Shown here piece by piece: positions 1 to 13,654 of a DNA stretch of 55,761 nucleotides (within the stretch, counting starts at the first letter, position 1; every line of letters begins with the position of its first letter). The notes beneath the pieces were generated by a model. It was not told the DNA's origin, ran no database searches, and saw only the letters and a program-made list of their open reading frames with translations. Source of the stretch: Porphyromonadaceae bacterium UBA7048 (lineage in GTDB: Bacteria > Bacteroidota > Bacteroidia > Bacteroidales > Muribaculaceae). The DNA lies in assembly GCA_002493945.1 (NCBI GenBank), contig DLAL01000048.1, positions 8,291-64,051 on the forward strand, in the 5' to 3' direction. A program made the position numbers and the translations under genes.

Positions 1-660
1 CGCCACGGTAACAAGGGTATCGTGTCGCGTATCGTCCGTCAGGAGGACATGCCCTTCCTCGCCGACGGTACTCCGGTCGACATCGTGCTGAATCCTCTGG
101 GCGTGCCTTCGCGTATGAACCTCGGACAGGTGTTCGAGACCGTGCTCGGATGGGCCGGCCGCGAGCTCGGCGAGAAGTTCGCCACACCTATCTTCGACGG
201 CGCGTCGATGGACGACATCAACGCATGGACCGACAAGGCCGGTCTGCCACGCTACGGCAAGACCTACCTCTACGACGGCGGCACGGGCGAGCGCTTCGAC
301 CAGCCGGCTACCGTAGGTGTCATCTACATGCTCAAGCTCGGCCACATGGTCGAGGACAAGATGCACGCACGCTCCATCGGTCCGTACTCGCTCATCACCC
401 AGCAGCCTCTCGGCGGTAAAGCCCAGTTCGGCGGCCAGCGTTTCGGTGAGATGGAAGTATGGGCGCTCGAGGCATTCGGCGCAGCACACATCCTTCAGGA
501 GATTCTCACCATCAAGAGTGACGACGTCAACGGCCGCAGCAAGGCATACGAAGCCATCGTCAAAGGCGACGCCATGCCCGTCCCCGGCATCCCCGAATCT
601 CTCAACGTGCTCCTGCACGAACTTCGCGGTCTTGGTCTCAGCATCAACCTCGAAAACTGA
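1..660 (+). CDS. rpoB: RNA polymerase beta subunit, C-terminal part (5' end outside window)
   Basis: This is the C-terminal part of the beta subunit of DNA-dependent RNA polymerase. The reading frame is open from base 1 and starts with RHGNKG, the invariant motif near the active centre of all bacterial beta subunits. MPFLADGTPVDIVLNPLGVP and the late signature GGKAQFGGQRFGEMEVWALE, which contacts beta', follow. About 219 residues are present and the chain ends LSINLEN, a normal beta terminus. The ATG/GTG codons inside are not starts, because the protein clearly begins upstream. rpoC follows after 39 bases, the universal rpoBC order, so both are co-transcribed. Nothing looks unusual. Confidence 0.98.
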   Translation, partial: RHGNKGIVSRIVRQEDMPFLADGTPVDIVLNPLGVPSRMNLGQVFETVLGWAGRELGEKFATPIFDGASMDDINAWTDKAGLPRYGKTYLYDGGTGERFDQPATVGVIYMLKLGHMVEDKMHARSIGPYSLITQQPLGGKAQFGGQRFGEMEVWALEAFGAAHILQEILTIKSDDVNGRSKAYEAIVKGDAMPVPGIPESLNVLLHELRGLGLSINLEN

Positions 661-699
661 TCTCTCTCATTCGATAATTGACATATACCATTTCTATAT

Positions 700-5025
<4,326 letters not shown>

Positions 5026-5046
5026 TAGCCTGACGGCATAACACCA

Positions 5047-5083
5047 CAGAAGGCGGCCTCCCGGACAGGGAGGCCGCCTTCTG
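5047..5083. terminator. 16-bp hairpin between convergent rpoC and cinA
   Basis: A perfect inverted repeat of 16 bp (CAGAAGGCGGCCTCCC and its complement) with loop GGACA. It sits between the ends of two convergent transcription units, so it probably terminates both. There is no long T-run on either side. Confidence 0.85.
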
Positions 5084-5106
5084 CATTAGTCGGACAGGTC
5101 CGATTA

Positions 5107-6324
5107 TCACACCATCTCCGCCAGCATCATGATGGCTTTTGCCGAGGCGCGGTCGATGACGGCGTCGCGGTCGCCGCTGAAGTGATGCACGGCCGCTACG
5201 GTGCGGTCGGGCGTCGAGGCCGCTATCCACACGGTGCCTACGGGCTTCTCGGGGCTTCCGCCGCCGGGACCGGCCACGCCTGATGTGGCCACCGAGCAGT
5301 CGGCTCCGGTGACGCGGCGCACTCCTTCGGCCATCTGACGCACTACGGGCTCGCTGACGGCTCCGTGTGCGGCTATGTCGGCGGCGCTCACGCCGAGCAC
5401 GCCGGTCTTCACTTCGTTGGCGTACGACACCACTCCGCCCAGCATAGTGTCGGAGCAGCCCGGGATGGCGGTGATGAGGTGCGCTATGTTGCCGCCTGTG
5501 CAGCTTTCGGCAGTGGCCACGGTGTAGCCGCGGCTGCGCAGCTTGTGGAGCAGAATCGCCGCAGGCGACAGCTTCGACCGTCCGGCCACGTGCGGAGCGG
5601 CGGCCGCTTCGAGGCGCGCGCACAGGGCCTCGACCTCGTCAAGCGGACACGGGGCGTCGAGCCGCAGCACTATCTCGCCCGGCGAAGGCAGATAGGCCAG
5701 TTTCGCACCATCGGGCAGGCTGTCCTCGAAGTCGGCCAGCCGTTCGGCCAGCCCTGACTCGGTGATGCCCGTCACGGTGAATTCGCGGTGATAGACGGCT
5801 GCCCCGTCGCCGAAGCGCGCGTGCACCTGCCGGGCTACTTCGGGCAGCATGCCGCGGGTCTCGAAAGGTACGCCGGGCATGGCTACGAGCGCCTTGCCGT
5901 CCTTCTCGAACCACATCACGGGCGCAGTGCCCAGGCGGTTCTGTATCACACGGCACGACGAAGGCACCAGAGCCTGGCGCCGTGTGAGTTCGTTCATCGT
6001 CAGGCCGCGTTCGGCGAAAATGCGGTCTACGTTGGCGGCCACATCGTCGTCGTGGACCAGTGTGCCGCCGAATATGTCAGTCATCACGGCTTTGGTGATG
6101 TCGTCGCGTGTCGGGCCGAGGCCGCCTGTGGTGACGGTGAGCGTGCTTTCGGCCATCGAGTCGGCTATGGCACGGCGTATGTCGGCGGCGTTGTCTCCCA
6201 CGGTGCGCACGGCGGCCACGGTCCAGCCCTGCTCGCCGAGTGTGCGGGCTATCAGCCCCGAATTGGTGTCGGTGACGCGTCCGAGCAGGATTTCGTCACC
6301 GATTATGACTATCGACAGTTTCAT
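5107..6324 (-). CDS. cinA: CinA-family protein (MoaB-like domain plus NMN deamidase domain)
   Basis: A 405-residue two-domain CinA protein. The N-terminal half is the molybdopterin-binding-like (MoaB/MogA) fold, with TGGLGPTRDDITK near residues 63-75. The C-terminal half is the PncC-type nicotinamide mononucleotide deamidase domain, with TVATAESCTGGNIAHLI and SGVAGPGGGSPEKPVGTVW. Known members hydrolyse NMN or process ADP-ribose in pyridine-nucleotide salvage; the older name, competence/damage-inducible protein, is historical. The start overlaps the stop of tsaD by four bases (ATGA), so the two are translationally coupled in one operon. Which activity dominates here cannot be told from the sequence. 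Confidence 0.93.
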   Translation of the reverse strand: MKLSIVIIGDEILLGRVTDTNSGLIARTLGEQGWTVAAVRTVGDNAADIRRAIADSMAESTLTVTTGGLGPTRDDITKAVMTDIFGGTLVHDDDVAANVDRIFAERGLTMNELTRRQALVPSSCRVIQNRLGTAPVMWFEKDGKALVAMPGVPFETRGMLPEVARQVHARFGDGAAVYHREFTVTGITESGLAERLADFEDSLPDGAKLAYLPSPGEIVLRLDAPCPLDEVEALCARLEAAAAPHVAGRSKLSPAAILLHKLRSRGYTVATAESCTGGNIAHLITAIPGCSDTMLGGVVSYANEVKTGVLGVSAADIAAHGAVSEPVVRQMAEGVRRVTGADCSVATSGVAGPGGGSPEKPVGTVWIAASTPDRTVAAVHHFSGDRDAVIDRASAKAIMMLAEMV

Positions 6325-7337
6325 ATCTCCACGCGTGCGTAGGGTGCCGACTCGTAGTCGCAGTACTGCTTGTCAAGATACTTGAAGTATCCGGCCATGG
6401 CCACCATGGCGGCGTTGTCGGTGGTGAACTTGCGCTGGGGGATGAAAGCCTCGAGTCCGTGACGCTCGCAGAACTCTGCCACTGCGGCGCGCACGCCCGA
6501 GTTGGCCGAGACGCCTCCGCCTATGGCCACGGCGCGGACACCGGTCTGCTTCACGGCCTTGGCGAGTTTGTCAAGGAGTATGTCGATGATGGTTGCCTGC
6601 AGCGATGCCGCCAGGTCGGCGCGGTTGGCCTCGATGAAACCGGGGTCGGCTTTCAGACCGTCGCGCAGCGTGTATAGGAACGACGTCTTGAGACCGCTGA
6701 AGCTGTAGTCCAGTCCCGGGATGTGCGGCTTGGCGAACTTGAAGCGCTTCGGGTCGCCCTCGGCGGCCAGACGGTCGATGTGGGGGCCGCCGGGGTAGGG
6801 CAGTCCCATCACCTTGGCGCACTTGTCGAAGGCTTCGCCGGCGGCGTCGTCGATGGTGCGGCCCAGTATCTCCATGTCGTTGTAGCTGCGGACGAGTATG
6901 AGCTGCGAGTTGCCGCCCGATATGAGCAGGCACAGGAAGGGGAACTCGGGCACTCGGTCGTCGGCCTTCTCGCGCACGAAGTGCGACAGCACGTGGCCGT
7001 GGAGATGGTTGACGTCGATGATGGGTATGCGCAGGCCCAGCGACATGCCTTTGGCGAAGCTCGTGCCCACCAGAAGCGAGCCAATCAGGCCGGGGCCGCG
7101 CGTGAAGGCTATGGCCGATATGTCGCGGCGGTCAAGGCCGGCGCGGCGTATGGCGGCGTCGACCACGGGCACTATGTTCTGCTGATGCGCGCGGGAAGCC
7201 AGCTCGGGCACTACGCCGCCGTACTCCTCGTGTACCTGCTGCGACGCTATGACGTTGCTCAGGAGTATGCCGTCGCTGATGACGGCGGCGCTGGTGTCGT
7301 CGCAGGATGATTCTATTCCAAGTATGTTTATTGCCAT
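6321..7337 (-). CDS. tsaD: tRNA N6-threonylcarbamoyladenosine transferase TsaD
   Basis: A 338-residue ASKHA-fold enzyme that transfers the threonylcarbamoyl group from threonylcarbamoyl-AMP to A37 of ANN-decoding tRNAs, in the cytoplasm with TsaB and TsaE. The N-terminal ILGIESSCDDTSAAV and the metal-binding HLHGH (His111 and His115) are intact. The late DNAAMVAMAG motif supplies the third metal ligand. Length is typical for the family. The gene lies 12 bases after the barrel gene and overlaps cinA by four bases. TsaB and TsaE are not in this window. Confidence 0.97.
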   Translation of the reverse strand: MAINILGIESSCDDTSAAVISDGILLSNVIASQQVHEEYGGVVPELASRAHQQNIVPVVDAAIRRAGLDRRDISAIAFTRGPGLIGSLLVGTSFAKGMSLGLRIPIIDVNHLHGHVLSHFVREKADDRVPEFPFLCLLISGGNSQLILVRSYNDMEILGRTIDDAAGEAFDKCAKVMGLPYPGGPHIDRLAAEGDPKRFKFAKPHIPGLDYSFSGLKTSFLYTLRDGLKADPGFIEANRADLAASLQATIIDILLDKLAKAVKQTGVRAVAIGGGVSANSGVRAAVAEFCERHGLEAFIPQRKFTTDNAAMVAMAGYFKYLDKQYCDYESAPYARVEI

Positions 7338-7349
7338 AAGTATGAAACT

Positions 7350-7859
7350 CTAAAATACGAATGCCAGCCCTACCGAGGCAAAGGCTGACGGGTAGTCCTT
7401 GATGAAAGCATAGCTCCCCTCGGCCGCCAGCTTGAGCGACGGACGGCAGTAGTACTCGATGCCGCAGCCGGCATTGATGCCGAAGCGGTTCATGTGGGTC
7501 GACACATCCTTCAGAGTCTCGCTGTCGGTGCCGTGCTTTCCCCATGATATATATGTGGGGCCGACGAAGGGATAGACAGCCCAGCGCGACGAGCTCAGGC
7601 GGATCGGGAACTGGACGTCCACGTTCACCCGCAGTCCGTCGAGGTCCTCATGCCGGAAGATTATCCCTACTTCGGGGGCCAGACGCACCACCCGGCTGAG
7701 CGTGTACTGGAAGCATATGTCCGCCGAGACGCTGTTGTTCCGGCTGACGTAGCCTATGCTCGGTCCGAATGACTTTTCGTGTCGCGTCGTCTGTGCCGAC
7801 GCTTCGCTCAGCGTGCTTGCCGCCATGACAAGTGTGAGCACTGTGAGTATATGTTTCAT
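7350..7859 (-). CDS. small outer-membrane beta-barrel protein
   Basis: A 169-residue protein with a clear signal peptide (MKHILTVLTLVMAASTLSEASAQ), alternating hydrophobic strands and a C-terminal Phe (VGLAFVF), the usual signature of a small outer-membrane barrel. An open frame extends 60 codons further upstream. The ATG at 7859 is preferred because the signal peptide starts there and a promoter box (complement of 7886-7894) lies within the longer frame. It is the first gene of the operon with tsaD and cinA. No specific function can be assigned; it resembles generic OmpA/OmpW-like eight-stranded porins. The link to tRNA modification is positional only. Confidence 0.72.
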   Translation of the reverse strand: MKHILTVLTLVMAASTLSEASAQTTRHEKSFGPSIGYVSRNNSVSADICFQYTLSRVVRLAPEVGIIFRHEDLDGLRVNVDVQFPIRLSSSRWAVYPFVGPTYISWGKHGTDSETLKDVSTHMNRFGINAGCGIEYYCRPSLKLAAEGSYAFIKDYPSAFASVGLAFVF

Positions 7860-7885
7860 GTCGTATGCTGGGCTGTTTTTATTCT

Positions 7886-7894
7886 GCAAAGATA
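7886..7894 (-). promoter_or_regulatory. -7 promoter box for the barrel gene-tsaD-cinA operon
   Basis: On the minus strand this reads TATCTTTGC, matching the Bacteroidetes -7 element TAnnTTTG. It would give a leader of roughly 20 bases before the ATG at 7859. The -33 element is weak (ATTG about 18 bases upstream). Confidence 0.6.
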
Positions 7895-8039
7895 GCTCAT
7901 TTCGGCAGAAGCCAATCAGCTTTCGTATGTTTTTTATAAAATTTTTTGTGAAAGCGCCAGAGCCGTCCGGCACCTTTTCGCTTTTTAACGTTTTGTTACC
8001 GTAAATTGTTGTCTGATAGATGTAAATATATGGCAGCAA

Positions 8040-8150
8040 CGGGTGGTCCGCAGGGGTGCGGAGGCTGAAACGGGACCGGTTCTGTTAAGTATTAAGGTCA
8101 TTAATTAAAGAATTTTTACGATTTTATGTTGTAAAACATCATAATTAAAT
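8040..8150. other. intergenic region upstream of susC1
   Basis: An AT-rich stretch between divergent transcription units, without a gene. It holds a short hairpin at 8047-8062 (TCCGCA and its complement around GGGG) and a partial dyad near 8120-8140 (ATGTT/AACAT) just before the susC1 promoter. The dyad could be a regulator site, but no family signature is recognisable. Confidence 0.35.
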
Positions 8151-8180
8151 TTTGGCTGTCATAAATATTAACTAATTTTG
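8151..8180 (+). promoter_or_regulatory. promoter of susC1/susD1
   Basis: TTTG (8151-8154), an 18-base spacer and TAATTTTG (8173-8180) match the Bacteroidetes -33/-7 promoter with slightly short spacing. Transcription would begin near 8187, leaving a leader of about 125 bases before the susC1 ATG. The leader carries the hairpin at 8194-8210. Confidence 0.7.
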
Positions 8181-8193
8181 TCACCGAAAAAAA

Positions 8194-8210
8194 ATCGGAC
8201 CATCTCCGAT
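8194..8210 (+). promoter_or_regulatory. leader hairpin at the 5' end of the susC1 transcript
   Basis: ATCGGA, loop CCATC, TCCGAT: a perfect 6-bp stem starting a few bases after the predicted transcription start. A similar stem with CCATC occupies the same place in the susC2 leader, which suggests a shared RNA element rather than chance. Confidence 0.5.
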
Positions 8211-8271
8211 AAATACACAAATACAGACAAAAACATAATGCTCTTTTGCCGGGAAAAGGTCAGTCTCACCT

Positions 8272-8295
8272 TGTAGGCTTGAAACCATTCCGGAT
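8272..8295 (+). promoter_or_regulatory. leader element shared by susC1 and susC2
   Basis: The segment from TGTAGGCTT to ATTCCGGA, about 20 bases before the start codon, matches 17 of 23 bases of the segment at 26014-26036 upstream of susC2 (minus strand). It lies in the untranslated leader, where unrelated genes would not be expected to match. Confidence 0.4.
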
Positions 8296-8313
8296 ATAAC
8301 TAACACTTAACTT

Positions 8314-11300
8314 ATGAGAAAACATCTGTATCTGACTTTGCTTTTGCTGGCCGGCGGAGCTTCGTTCGGGAGTCTTCCCGTCTATGGCGAACCGGTGCCT
8401 CAGCAAAGCCAAACGAGCGCTGTTATCCAGGGCTCAGTCTTAGATGAAAACAACGAACCCGTGATTGGTGCATCCGTTGTTCAGAAAGGCGTCCGCACAA
8501 ATGCCGTCGCCACCGACGCTTTCGGTAACTTCAAGATCCGCGTCCCCAAGGGAGCTACGCTTGAGGTGTCGTACGTAGGCTACCAGACCATGGACATCAA
8601 GGCCGCCGACGGTATGACCATCTACCTCCAGCCCACTACCGAGATGCTCAACGAAGTTGTGGCAGTCGGCTACGGTACGCAGAAGCGTGCCAACCTCACC
8701 GGTGCTGTCTCCACTGTCGACGTGGCACGCACCATGGAAAGCCGCCCCGTAGCGGACGTGACCAAAGCACTTCAGGGTGCTGTTCCCGGTCTTACCATCA
8801 CATCGACCAGCGGTGACATCAACAGCTCCTCCGGCATCCGCATCCGCGGCGTCGGATCGCTCACCAATGGCCGTGCTTCCAGCCCGCTTATCGTAGTCGA
8901 CGGTGTGCCTGTCGACAATCTTGACTTCATCGACCCCAACGACATCCAGGACATCAGCGTCCTCAAGGATGCCGCTTCGGCCGCAGTATATGGTGCCCGC
9001 GCATCCTTCGGTGTCATCCTCATCACCACCAAGGCTGCCGCAAAGCAGGACAAGGTCAGCGTTTCGTACAGCGCCAACTTCGCCTGGAGCACCCCGACCG
9101 TCCTCCCCAACTTCGTAAGCTCCGTCGAGGATGCCTACGCTTCGCTTCAGCCCTACTACCGCGGACTCGGCTCGAACAAGTCCGTTGTCGGCGACATGCT
9201 CTACTCCGAGATGATTCCCTGGTTCGAGAAGTGGTATGAGCAGCACGGCGACCGCTACGACCGCATCGTCGCTCTCCAGCCCTATCAGGACGAGAACAAC
9301 ATCGGTGACTACCGCATCGTCGACGGCAAGATCATCCGCTACGCCGACTGGGACATGAACGAGACAGTATACCGCTGGGCTCCGCAGCAGAAGCACAACG
9401 TCAGCCTCGAAGGCACAAGCGGCCGCACTCAGTACCGCCTCAGCTTCGGCTACGACGGCCGTGAGAACATGATGCGCTACGAGCCCGAGAAGCTCTCGCA
9501 GTACATGGTCAACGCCAACATCTCCACCGGCATCACCGACTGGCTCAAGGCAGGCACACGCATCAGCTTCACCCAGCGTGACTACAAGGAACCCAACACC
9601 CCGAGCAACACCCTCCAGTACGCCATGCGCTGGGCTCCCTTCGTGTCGAACTGGGGTACGATGACCGACCCCGAGACCGGTATCGAGCGCTACTTCCAGA
9701 ACACTCTGAGCGAACGTATCCTCGCCCCCACCGACCGCACCCGCACCCGTCAGACGCGCCTCCAGGCATGGCTGCAGGCCGAGATCATCAAGGGCCTCAC
9801 CCTTAACGCCGACTTCACCTACGACTTCCGCAGCGCCGACACCAAGGCTTCGTGGGCCGTACAGGAGACATGGGCATGGGGCGGTATACCCTGGATGGTC
9901 AATACATGGCCTACACCTGAGAACGGTCTGACCGCTCAGGACCGGACGCTCGTACGCGGCCGCAAGAATGACATGGACCGCTGGACCACCAACGTCTTCG
10001 CTACCTACGCCAAGACCTTCAACCAGGCTCACAACCTCAAGGTGATGGCCGGTTTCACCGCAGAGCGTTACACCTACGACAATCTCTACGCACAGCACAA
10101 GGGCCGCTATGACCTCGACCTCATCGACCTCGACCTCACCTACGGCGCACAGGCTTCAGACTTCACCATCACCGGTGGTTCGGGCCACAGCGCTACGGCA
10201 GGTTTCTTCGGCCGTGTGAACTACGACTTCATGAACCGCTATCTCGTCGAAGCCAACCTCCGCTACGACGGCTCGACCCGCTTCCCCGCCAACAAGCAGT
10301 GGGCAGTCTTCCCCTCGTTCTCCGCAGGCTGGCGCTTCTCTGAAGAACCCTTCTTCAAGCCCGTCAGCGAGTGGTGGAGCAACGGTAAGCTCCGCGCATC
10401 CTACGGTCACCTCGGCAACGAGAACGTAGGTACCAACGTCTTCATCTCCACCATCACCCCCGGCAACCAGAACGTCAACTGGGTGAACGCCTCCGGCACC
10501 AAGCTCAACGGCGCCACGATGCCTACGCTGGTCAACAACTCCCTCACCTGGGAACGCGTCGTGACCACCGACGTAGGTGTTGACCTCGGCTTCCTCAACA
10601 ACTCGCTCAACGTGACCTTCGACTGGTTCAACCGCGAGACCCGCGACATGCTCGCTCCCGGTATGCCTCTGCCTTCGACCCTCGGTGCTTCCGCTCCTAC
10701 CGAGAACGCCGGCACGCTCCGCACCAACGGCTGGGAACTCTCCGTCAACTGGAACCACTCCTTCGGCGACTGGGACGTATGGGCCACCGCCAGCATCGGC
10801 GATGCCAAGTCCAAGGTCACCAAGTGGGCCAACAACGCGAACAAGGTTCTCTACTCCTACTACTACGGCGAAGGCGGCTACCGCTTCTATGAAGGTCAGA
10901 CCTACGGCGACATCTGGGGCTTCGAGGTCGACCGCTACTTCGAGAAGTCGGACTTCTCCGGTCAGGATGCTAACGGTATCTGGCAGTACGCACAGGGTGT
11001 GGCCGACCAGTCCTATCTTGAATATAAGAAAGGCAGCTTCCACTTCGGCCCCGGCGACGTGAAGTTCGTTGACCGCAACGGCGACGGTGTCATCAACGAC
11101 GGTGATCCCAACATGGTTGACGCCGACGGCAACAAGATACCTGTCGGTACTCTCGCCAACCACGGCGACCTCAAGGTCATCGGCAACGCCATGCCGCGCT
11201 ATGAATACTCCTTCCGCCTCGGCGCCGCATGGAAGGGTTTCGACATCGACCTCTTCTTCCAGGGCGTAGGCAAGCGCGCTATGTGGGTGACCAGTAACTT

Positions 11301-11772
11301 CGTTCAGCCCTTCGCTCAGTCCAACTCCGGTCTCTTCGAGCACCAGACCAGCTACAACAGCTACGTGACCGACGAAAACGGCAAGATCATCGACTACATC
11401 ATCGACCAGAACAACAAGTATCCTAACCTCACCACAGGTGACATGGGTTATAACGACCTCATGACCAACACTTGCCATCAGGGTTGGAACAACTTTACCT
11501 GCAACGACCGCTACATCGTCAACATGGCCTACCTCCGCATGAAGAACATAACCTTAGGTTACACCCTTCCTGCCAGCCTCACCACCAAGGCCTACATCCA
11601 GAAGGCCCGCATCTACTTCAGCGCCGAGAATCCCTTCTTCATCTACAATGGAGCAGGCAAGTTCAAACTCGACCCCGAGGTTCATGGCGGTGTGAGCGAA
11701 GGTCTCTACGGTTTCGGCCGCAACCACCCCACGATGAAGAGCTACAGCTTCGGTCTTCAGGTAACTTTCTAA
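8314..11772 (+). CDS. SusC-like TonB-dependent outer-membrane transporter 1
   Basis: A 1152-residue TonB-dependent transporter of the SusC/RagA family, which imports oligosaccharides or peptides delivered by a SusD lipoprotein and energised by TonB-ExbBD. The order is a signal peptide (about residues 1-25), a carboxypeptidase-D-regulatory-like domain (VIQGSVLDENNEPVIGASVV onward, to about residue 110), a plug domain (NEVVAVGYGTQKRANLTGAV) and a 22-strand barrel ending FGLQVTF. It is followed after 18 bases by susD1 and has its own promoter and structured leader. The first 25 residues are identical to those of susC2. No hydrolase, sigma factor or sensor lies next to it, so the substrate cannot be inferred. 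Confidence 0.95.
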   Translation: MRKHLYLTLLLLAGGASFGSLPVYGEPVPQQSQTSAVIQGSVLDENNEPVIGASVVQKGVRTNAVATDAFGNFKIRVPKGATLEVSYVGYQTMDIKAADGMTIYLQPTTEMLNEVVAVGYGTQKRANLTGAVSTVDVARTMESRPVADVTKALQGAVPGLTITSTSGDINSSSGIRIRGVGSLTNGRASSPLIVVDGVPVDNLDFIDPNDIQDISVLKDAASAAVYGARASFGVILITTKAAAKQDKVSVSYSANFAWSTPTVLPNFVSSVEDAYASLQPYYRGLGSNKSVVGDMLYSEMIPWFEKWYEQHGDRYDRIVALQPYQDENNIGDYRIVDGKIIRYADWDMNETVYRWAPQQKHNVSLEGTSGRTQYRLSFGYDGRENMMRYEPEKLSQYMVNANISTGITDWLKAGTRISFTQRDYKEPNTPSNTLQYAMRWAPFVSNWGTMTDPETGIERYFQNTLSERILAPTDRTRTRQTRLQAWLQAEIIKGLTLNADFTYDFRSADTKASWAVQETWAWGGIPWMVNTWPTPENGLTAQDRTLVRGRKNDMDRWTTNVFATYAKTFNQAHNLKVMAGFTAERYTYDNLYAQHKGRYDLDLIDLDLTYGAQASDFTITGGSGHSATAGFFGRVNYDFMNRYLVEANLRYDGSTRFPANKQWAVFPSFSAGWRFSEEPFFKPVSEWWSNGKLRASYGHLGNENVGTNVFISTITPGNQNVNWVNASGTKLNGATMPTLVNNSLTWERVVTTDVGVDLGFLNNSLNVTFDWFNRETRDMLAPGMPLPSTLGASAPTENAGTLRTNGWELSVNWNHSFGDWDVWATASIGDAKSKVTKWANNANKVLYSYYYGEGGYRFYEGQTYGDIWGFEVDRYFEKSDFSGQDANGIWQYAQGVADQSYLEYKKGSFHFGPGDVKFVDRNGDGVINDGDPNMVDADGNKIPVGTLANHGDLKVIGNAMPRYEYSFRLGAAWKGFDIDLFFQGVGKRAMWVTSNFVQPFAQSNSGLFEHQTSYNSYVTDENGKIIDYIIDQNNKYPNLTTGDMGYNDLMTNTCHQGWNNFTCNDRYIVNMAYLRMKNITLGYTLPASLTTKAYIQKARIYFSAENPFFIYNGAGKFKLDPEVHGGVSEGLYGFGRNHPTMKSYSFGLQVTF

Positions 11773-11790
11773 TCTTCAAAGGAAACGACA

Positions 11791-13548
11791 ATGAAAAAAC
11801 ATATAATCTTTGGTCTTATCGCCGTGGCTGCCGCAGGACTCACGAGCTGCAACGACTTCCTCGACGACAACCGCTATCCTTTGGATAAGCAGACCGACAA
11901 TCCCGCCTACTGGACAAGCAAGGTCAATGTCCAGGCTCAGATAGCCACCCTCTATCCCAACTTCACGGGATATGGTGCCACCACTTCGTGGGTGAATGAC
12001 TTCTGGTACCGCTCGCTCAGCGATGACCAGTGCTCCTCGATAGGCTCCGGTGCCACGGTGAGCTTCTCCACATGGAATTATCAGAAGGTTCCGTCGGCAA
12101 ACAGCGTGTGGGATGCAAGCTACGCCGAAATCCGCCGGTGCAACTACATCATCAACTACACCAACCTCAGCAATGCCGCCGAGAACAACGACTGCATAGC
12201 CCAGGGCCGTCTCATCCGCGCCATGCAGTACTACGACCTCGTACGTAATCTCGGTGATGTGCCTCTGGTGACCGAAGTCCTCAACCCCGACTCGCCCGAA
12301 GTGTACGGCGAACGCGTGAACCGCAACACCGTCATGGACTTCGTCCTCGAAGACCTCGACTTCGCCGTGAACAACATCCTCGCCAAGGACGGCAAGCTGG
12401 AGTTCAGTGTCGACCTGGCCAACGCCATGAAGTCGGAAATCTGTCTCTACGAGGCTGCCTACGCTCGCTACCACCAGAAGGACGAGGCACGTGCCAAGAA
12501 GTATTACGCCGAAGTAGTCAAGGCTTGCAACGCCCTCATGGAGAAGGGCTACAGCCTCAGCGCCAACTACCTCGACAACTACATCTCATATCTCAACGGC
12601 ACTCCGTCGCTACTGTCCAACACCGAAATCATCTTCGCCCGCGCCTACTCCGCTGACCTCGGTCACTCCTGCGCATCGTACCTGAGCACCGAAACGAAGA
12701 TTCTCGGTATGACCAAGTCCGCCTTCGACTCCTATCTCTTCAAGGACGGCAAGCCCAAGGCCCTCACTTCGTACGACACCACCGACCTGCCCACCATCAC
12801 CGAAGACGGCACTTTCGACATCAGCGCCCTCCTGGCTGTCCGCGACGACCGTCTGGCACAGACCATCGACCCGCAGCTCGCTTTCGGTGACGTGGTATCC
12901 TTCCGTCGTCCCAACTCGAACGCTCTCTCGTCGACCACCGGCTACACCATCAAGAAGTACATCAACCCCGGCGCTTCTTATGATGCTACTATCAAGAACG
13001 GCGCCAACTCCGAGTGTGCTCCCATCTACTGGCTCGCATACACATACTGCGATTACCTCGAGGCACGTGCCGAGCTGGGCGAACTCACCGACGGCGACAT
13101 CACCAAGTGCATGAAGCCTCTCTGGGAGCGTGCCAAGATCGACACCTCGAACCTCAGCAAGGCTTACCTCGAGTCGATGAATGACCCTGCCAACAACATG
13201 GGCGTATCGAGCCTCCTGTGGGAAATCCGTCGTCTCCGCCGCAGCGAACTCATGTTCGACCACAACCACCGCTATTGGGATCTCATCCGCTGGCACAAGC
13301 TCGACCTCCTCGACACCACCAAGCCCGAGCACATTGACATCACTCTCGGTGCTAACGTCAGCGGTGCTTCGGCAGAGCAGCTCGCAGGTACATTCACCGA
13401 CAACGGCTACATCAACGGTGCCCGCAATTCCACTACCCTCGAGACCCGCGTGTTCAACGACCGCTACTACCTCCAGCCTCTTGGCTCCAACATCATCAGC
13501 CTCTACAACGCCAAGGGTCTTGAACTCAAAAATAACCCCGGCTGGTAA
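11791..13548 (+). CDS. SusD-like surface nutrient-binding lipoprotein 1
   Basis: A 585-residue RagB/SusD-family lipoprotein. The signal peptide ends in the lipobox LTSC (Cys20), followed by NDFLDDN, an acidic stretch typical of the surface-export signal of Bacteroidetes lipoproteins. The family forms the lid over its SusC partner and captures glycans through a TPR-rich alpha-helical scaffold. The C-terminal part shows the family pattern WEIRRLRRSELMFDHNHRYWDLIRW. It is in an operon with susC1 and ends at a hairpin terminator. It aligns with susD2 over the whole length (shared FL.DNRYPLD.QT.NP.YW), so the two pairs are paralogues. Confidence 0.95.
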   Translation: MKKHIIFGLIAVAAAGLTSCNDFLDDNRYPLDKQTDNPAYWTSKVNVQAQIATLYPNFTGYGATTSWVNDFWYRSLSDDQCSSIGSGATVSFSTWNYQKVPSANSVWDASYAEIRRCNYIINYTNLSNAAENNDCIAQGRLIRAMQYYDLVRNLGDVPLVTEVLNPDSPEVYGERVNRNTVMDFVLEDLDFAVNNILAKDGKLEFSVDLANAMKSEICLYEAAYARYHQKDEARAKKYYAEVVKACNALMEKGYSLSANYLDNYISYLNGTPSLLSNTEIIFARAYSADLGHSCASYLSTETKILGMTKSAFDSYLFKDGKPKALTSYDTTDLPTITEDGTFDISALLAVRDDRLAQTIDPQLAFGDVVSFRRPNSNALSSTTGYTIKKYINPGASYDATIKNGANSECAPIYWLAYTYCDYLEARAELGELTDGDITKCMKPLWERAKIDTSNLSKAYLESMNDPANNMGVSSLLWEIRRLRRSELMFDHNHRYWDLIRWHKLDLLDTTKPEHIDITLGANVSGASAEQLAGTFTDNGYINGARNSTTLETRVFNDRYYLQPLGSNIISLYNAKGLELKNNPGW

Positions 13549-13572
13549 TCACACCACGCCCGCATGAATAAC

Positions 13573-13604
13573 AGCGCCACAGGCCCGCACGGACCTGTGG
13601 CGCT
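13573..13604 (+). terminator. terminator after susD1
   Basis: AGCGCCACAGG and its perfect complement CCTGTGGCGCT around a 10-base loop, followed by TTCATTT. It lies 25 bases after the susD1 stop. Confidence 0.8.
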
Positions 13605-13654
13605 TTCATTTCGTCGCCCCTGTTTTCAGACAGATATTTTGGACAGCTATTTCA

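Noticed and set aside
8040..8313. A riboswitch or sigma-factor-dependent leader before susC1
   Set aside because: Only a short hairpin and a partial dyad are visible; no known aptamer core could be recognised.
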